In this document: positions 62,503 to 64,000 of the stretch, piece by piece
Layout of the letters: every line of letters begins with the position of its first letter
Position numbering within the stretch: position 1 is the first letter of the stretch
Assembly: GCF_014207375.1 (NCBI RefSeq)
Contig: NZ_JACHEE010000010.1
Location: 93,301-157,300, forward strand
Direction: 5' to 3'
Source: Arthrobacter sp. AZCC_0090
Lineage (GTDB): Bacteria; Actinomycetota; Actinomycetes; Actinomycetales; Micrococcaceae
DNA length: 64,000 nt
Made by a program: the position numbers and the translations under genes
Notes under the pieces: model-generated
Told to the model about the DNA's origin: nothing
Database searches by the model: none
Seen by the model: the letters and a program-made list of their open reading frames with translations, nothing else

Positions 62503-63381
62503 ATGAGGGCCATATGGAAGGGTTCTATCGCGTTCGGGCTGGTCAACGTGCCTGTCAAGCTCTACAGCGCCACCGAGGACCACGATGTCAGTCTTCACCA
62601 GGTCCACAACAAAGACGGAGGCCGCATCCGCTATCAACGGAAGTGCGAAATCTGCGCCTCTGTTGTGGATTACGAGGATATCGACAAGGCCTACGAAGAG
62701 GAAGGCCGTACGGTGGTGCTGTCCGCCGCGGATTTGAAGTCGTTGCCCGCGGAGAACAGCCGCGAAATCGAGGTAGTGGAGTTCGTTCCGGCCGAGCAGT
62801 TGGACCCCATCATGTATGAGCGACCCTACTACCTGGAGCCCGATTCCAAGTCCCCCAAGGCCTATATGCTGCTCCTGCGCACCTTGCAGGACACCGAGCG
62901 CGTGGCAATTGTGCAGTACGCCCTCCGGCAGAAGACCAGGCTCGGTGCGCTGCGGGTGCGGGGGGACGTGCTGATGCTGCAATCCCTGCTCTGGGACGAC
63001 GAAGTCCGCGAGGCCAACTTCCCGTCGCTGGAGACCGACGTCAAGATTTCGGACAAGGAGCTCGAGATGTCCTCGGCCCTGGTGGACTCCATGGCGCGCG
63101 ACTTCGAGCCCGAGCAATACACCGACAACTACCAAGTGCAGTTGCGCCAACTCATCGCGGCCAAGTTCGAAAAAGGCGACTCCATCGACACCGAGGAGAC
63201 CTTCGGCGTCACGGCAAGCGAAGGGGAAGGCGGCGAGGTCATCGACCTCATGGAGGCCCTCAAGCGGAGCCTCGACAAGAAGCGCGGCAAAGCTTCCGCT
63301 GGATCGGCCGCTGAAGAGCCCGACGACGGGGCCACCGCCAAGGCGGCCAGCAAGCCCAGGGCGAGGGTCAAGAAAGCCTGA
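62503..63381 (+). CDS. ku: Ku DNA-end-binding protein
   Basis: The 292-residue product starts MRAIWKGSIAFGLVNVPVKL, then YSATEDHDVSLHQVH, the bacterial Ku signature. It goes on with RYQRKCEICASVVDYEDIDK, ERPYYLEPDSKSPKAYMLL and a Lys/Ala-rich C-terminal tail (about 260-292) that may add DNA binding. The ring-shaped homodimer threads onto DNA ends and recruits LigD. It is divergent from ligD and shares its short promoter region. Confidence 0.95.
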   Translation: MRAIWKGSIAFGLVNVPVKLYSATEDHDVSLHQVHNKDGGRIRYQRKCEICASVVDYEDIDKAYEEEGRTVVLSAADLKSLPAENSREIEVVEFVPAEQLDPIMYERPYYLEPDSKSPKAYMLLLRTLQDTERVAIVQYALRQKTRLGALRVRGDVLMLQSLLWDDEVREANFPSLETDVKISDKELEMSSALVDSMARDFEPEQYTDNYQVQLRQLIAAKFEKGDSIDTEETFGVTASEGEGGEVIDLMEALKRSLDKKRGKASAGSAAEEPDDGATAKAASKPRARVKKA

Positions 63382-63416
63382 CGCGCCGCCGTCGTGCTCC
63401 CCCTCCCACGAGCAGT

Positions 63417-63426
63417 GGACATGTCC
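63417..63426. repeat. GGACATGTCC palindrome (repeat family member)
   Basis: A perfect 10-bp palindrome; identical copies lie at 63501-63510 and 63604-63613, and GGCATGTCC variants at about 63571 and 63674. All lie in the gene-free 311 bp after ku. Confidence 0.75.
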
Positions 63427-63435
63427 CTCGCACGT

Positions 63436-63495
63436 ACACCGCTCCCACGAACACCGCTCCCACGAACACCGCTCCCACGAACACCGCTCCCACGA
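63436..63495. repeat. Tandem repeat of four perfect 15-bp units
   Basis: The unit ACACCGCTCCCACGA occurs four times head to tail (63436-63450, 63451-63465, 63466-63480, 63481-63495). It sits between two copies of a CTCCCACGAGCA...GGACATGTCCC segment. Four perfect copies suggest a recent slippage expansion, so copy number may vary between strains. Confidence 0.85.
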
Positions 63496-63500
63496 GCAAG

Positions 63501-63682
63501 GGACATGTCCCTAGTGCTGGGCAAGGGGTGGGCATAATCCCAATATGTCCACTCCCGGGCCTGGGCGGAGGGCATGTCCCTCCGGGATCCCGGAGCGAAG
63601 ACTGGACATGTCCCTTGTGCTGGGCAACGGATGGGCATAATCCCAATATGTCCACTCCCGGGCCCGGGCGGAGGGCATGTCC
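63501..63682. repeat. 79-bp direct duplication with 103-bp period
   Basis: Positions 63501-63579 and 63604-63682 are near-identical over 79 bp, differing at a few bases. Each starts with the palindrome GGACATGTCC and ends GGGCATGTCC. Between the copies is a short unique segment with the inverted repeat TCCGGGATCCCGGA. The pattern is that of REP-like intergenic repeats. Confidence 0.8.
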
Positions 63683-63692
63683 GGTGGATGGT

Positions 63693-63959
63693 CTAGTGGT
63701 TTCGAAGCGCTGAGATCAGCTCGGCTTTCTTCTTGCTTGAGTACCCTGTGAGGCCCAGTTCCTTGGCTCGGGACTTGAGTTGGGGCACAGTCCAGTCCTC
63801 GTAGTCGCCCGAGGTGCCGCCACGCCGGCCGATTTCCTTGCGACCTTCCTTGGCAGCGGCATTCGAGATCCTGGCGGCCTTTTCCTTGGATGCGCCATCC
63901 TCGCGGAGGGTTTCGTAGAGCTCGGGATCTTTGAGGCTGGGATTTTTCTTATTTGGCAT
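63693..63959 (-). CDS. SAP/Rho-N-like small basic protein (DUF7218-type)
   Basis: The 88-residue product starts [20 protein letters not shown] and ends with a helix-extended-helix SAP/Rho-N segment, [20 protein letters not shown], then [13 protein letters not shown]. Such proteins bind nucleic acids and are common in actinobacteria next to stress or repair genes. ATG 63959 follows AGGAGGAACC. It converges with ku across a repeat-rich spacer. Confidence 0.8.
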   Translation of the reverse strand: MPNKKNPSLKDPELYETLREDGASKEKAARISNAAAKEGRKEIGRRGGTSGDYEDWTVPQLKSRAKELGLTGYSSKKKAELISALRNH

Positions 63960-64000
63960 GGGTTCCTCCTTCGGTCACGGTCCGGCTATGAGGGGAGCTC

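Noticed and set aside
63436-63495. Four regular 15-bp repeats considered as a CRISPR array
   Set aside because: Units are directly adjacent without spacers and there are no cas genes nearby, so this is a simple tandem repeat.

Overview
The window is GC-rich actinobacterial chromosome. Compact operons with ATGA, GTGA and TAATG junctions, class-E-type LAxTG sorting signals, a DUF222/HNH protein, LigD plus Ku and an iol-type cluster all suggest Arthrobacter or a close relative (Micrococcaceae). That genus assignment is inference from gene content. No rRNA, tRNA, CRISPR array or intact insertion sequence was recognised.

Left end (1-6.2 kb): cell-surface block. It holds the C-terminal piece of an LAxTG-anchored protein, a lipoprotein, and a run of large secreted anchored protein, 60-residue LAxTG micro-protein, exosortase-like protease, family-2 glycosyltransferase and UDP-GlcNAc 2-epimerase. 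The run is preceded by a perfect CRP/GlxR-type palindrome and a structured leader hairpin beside the ribosome binding site. I consider this the best candidate for an undescribed system: an exosortase-coupled surface-glycoprotein cassette in an actinobacterium.

6.2-9.5 kb is degraded DNA: a frameshifted lipoprotein gene, an amidohydrolase remnant and a small overlooked ORF. 9.5-20 kb is mixed: an Lrp regulator divergent from an amino-acid permease, a sigma factor fused to a zinc-finger/transmembrane/Pro-rich tail, lipoproteins, an SDR, a FUSC permease, and a GNAT acetyltransferase fused to an AAA+ ATPase.

20-32 kb is a hydantoin or cyclic-amide utilisation island: hyuA-hyuB on the plus strand, a hydantoin-racemase-like gene broken by two frameshifts and flanked by a ~158-bp imperfect duplication, a minus-strand operon (MFS, short HyuA-like protein, DUF917, PucR regulator), and a divergent M24 peptidase.

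32-49.4 kb is an inositol or related polyol cluster: a sugar isomerase divergent from an ABC transporter (two LacI-type operators 42 bp apart between them), then aldehyde dehydrogenase, IolD, HpcH/HpaI aldolase, three Gfo/Idh/MocA oxidoreductases including IolG, a LacI regulator, a 2-hydroxyacid dehydrogenase, an SDR, IolE and MmsA. IolB, IolC and IolJ are absent here, while an HpcH-type aldolase is present.

49.4-64 kb is housekeeping and stress: SRPBCC and GNAT proteins, a palindrome-controlled small HTH protein paired with a Clp-N protein, a DUF222/HNH protein, a VOC protein, a two-component system, an MHS transporter, a PrmC-related methyltransferase, two small basic proteins, and the divergent ligD/ku non-homologous end-joining pair. 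The right end carries dense palindromic and tandem repeats and a SAP/Rho-N-like protein.
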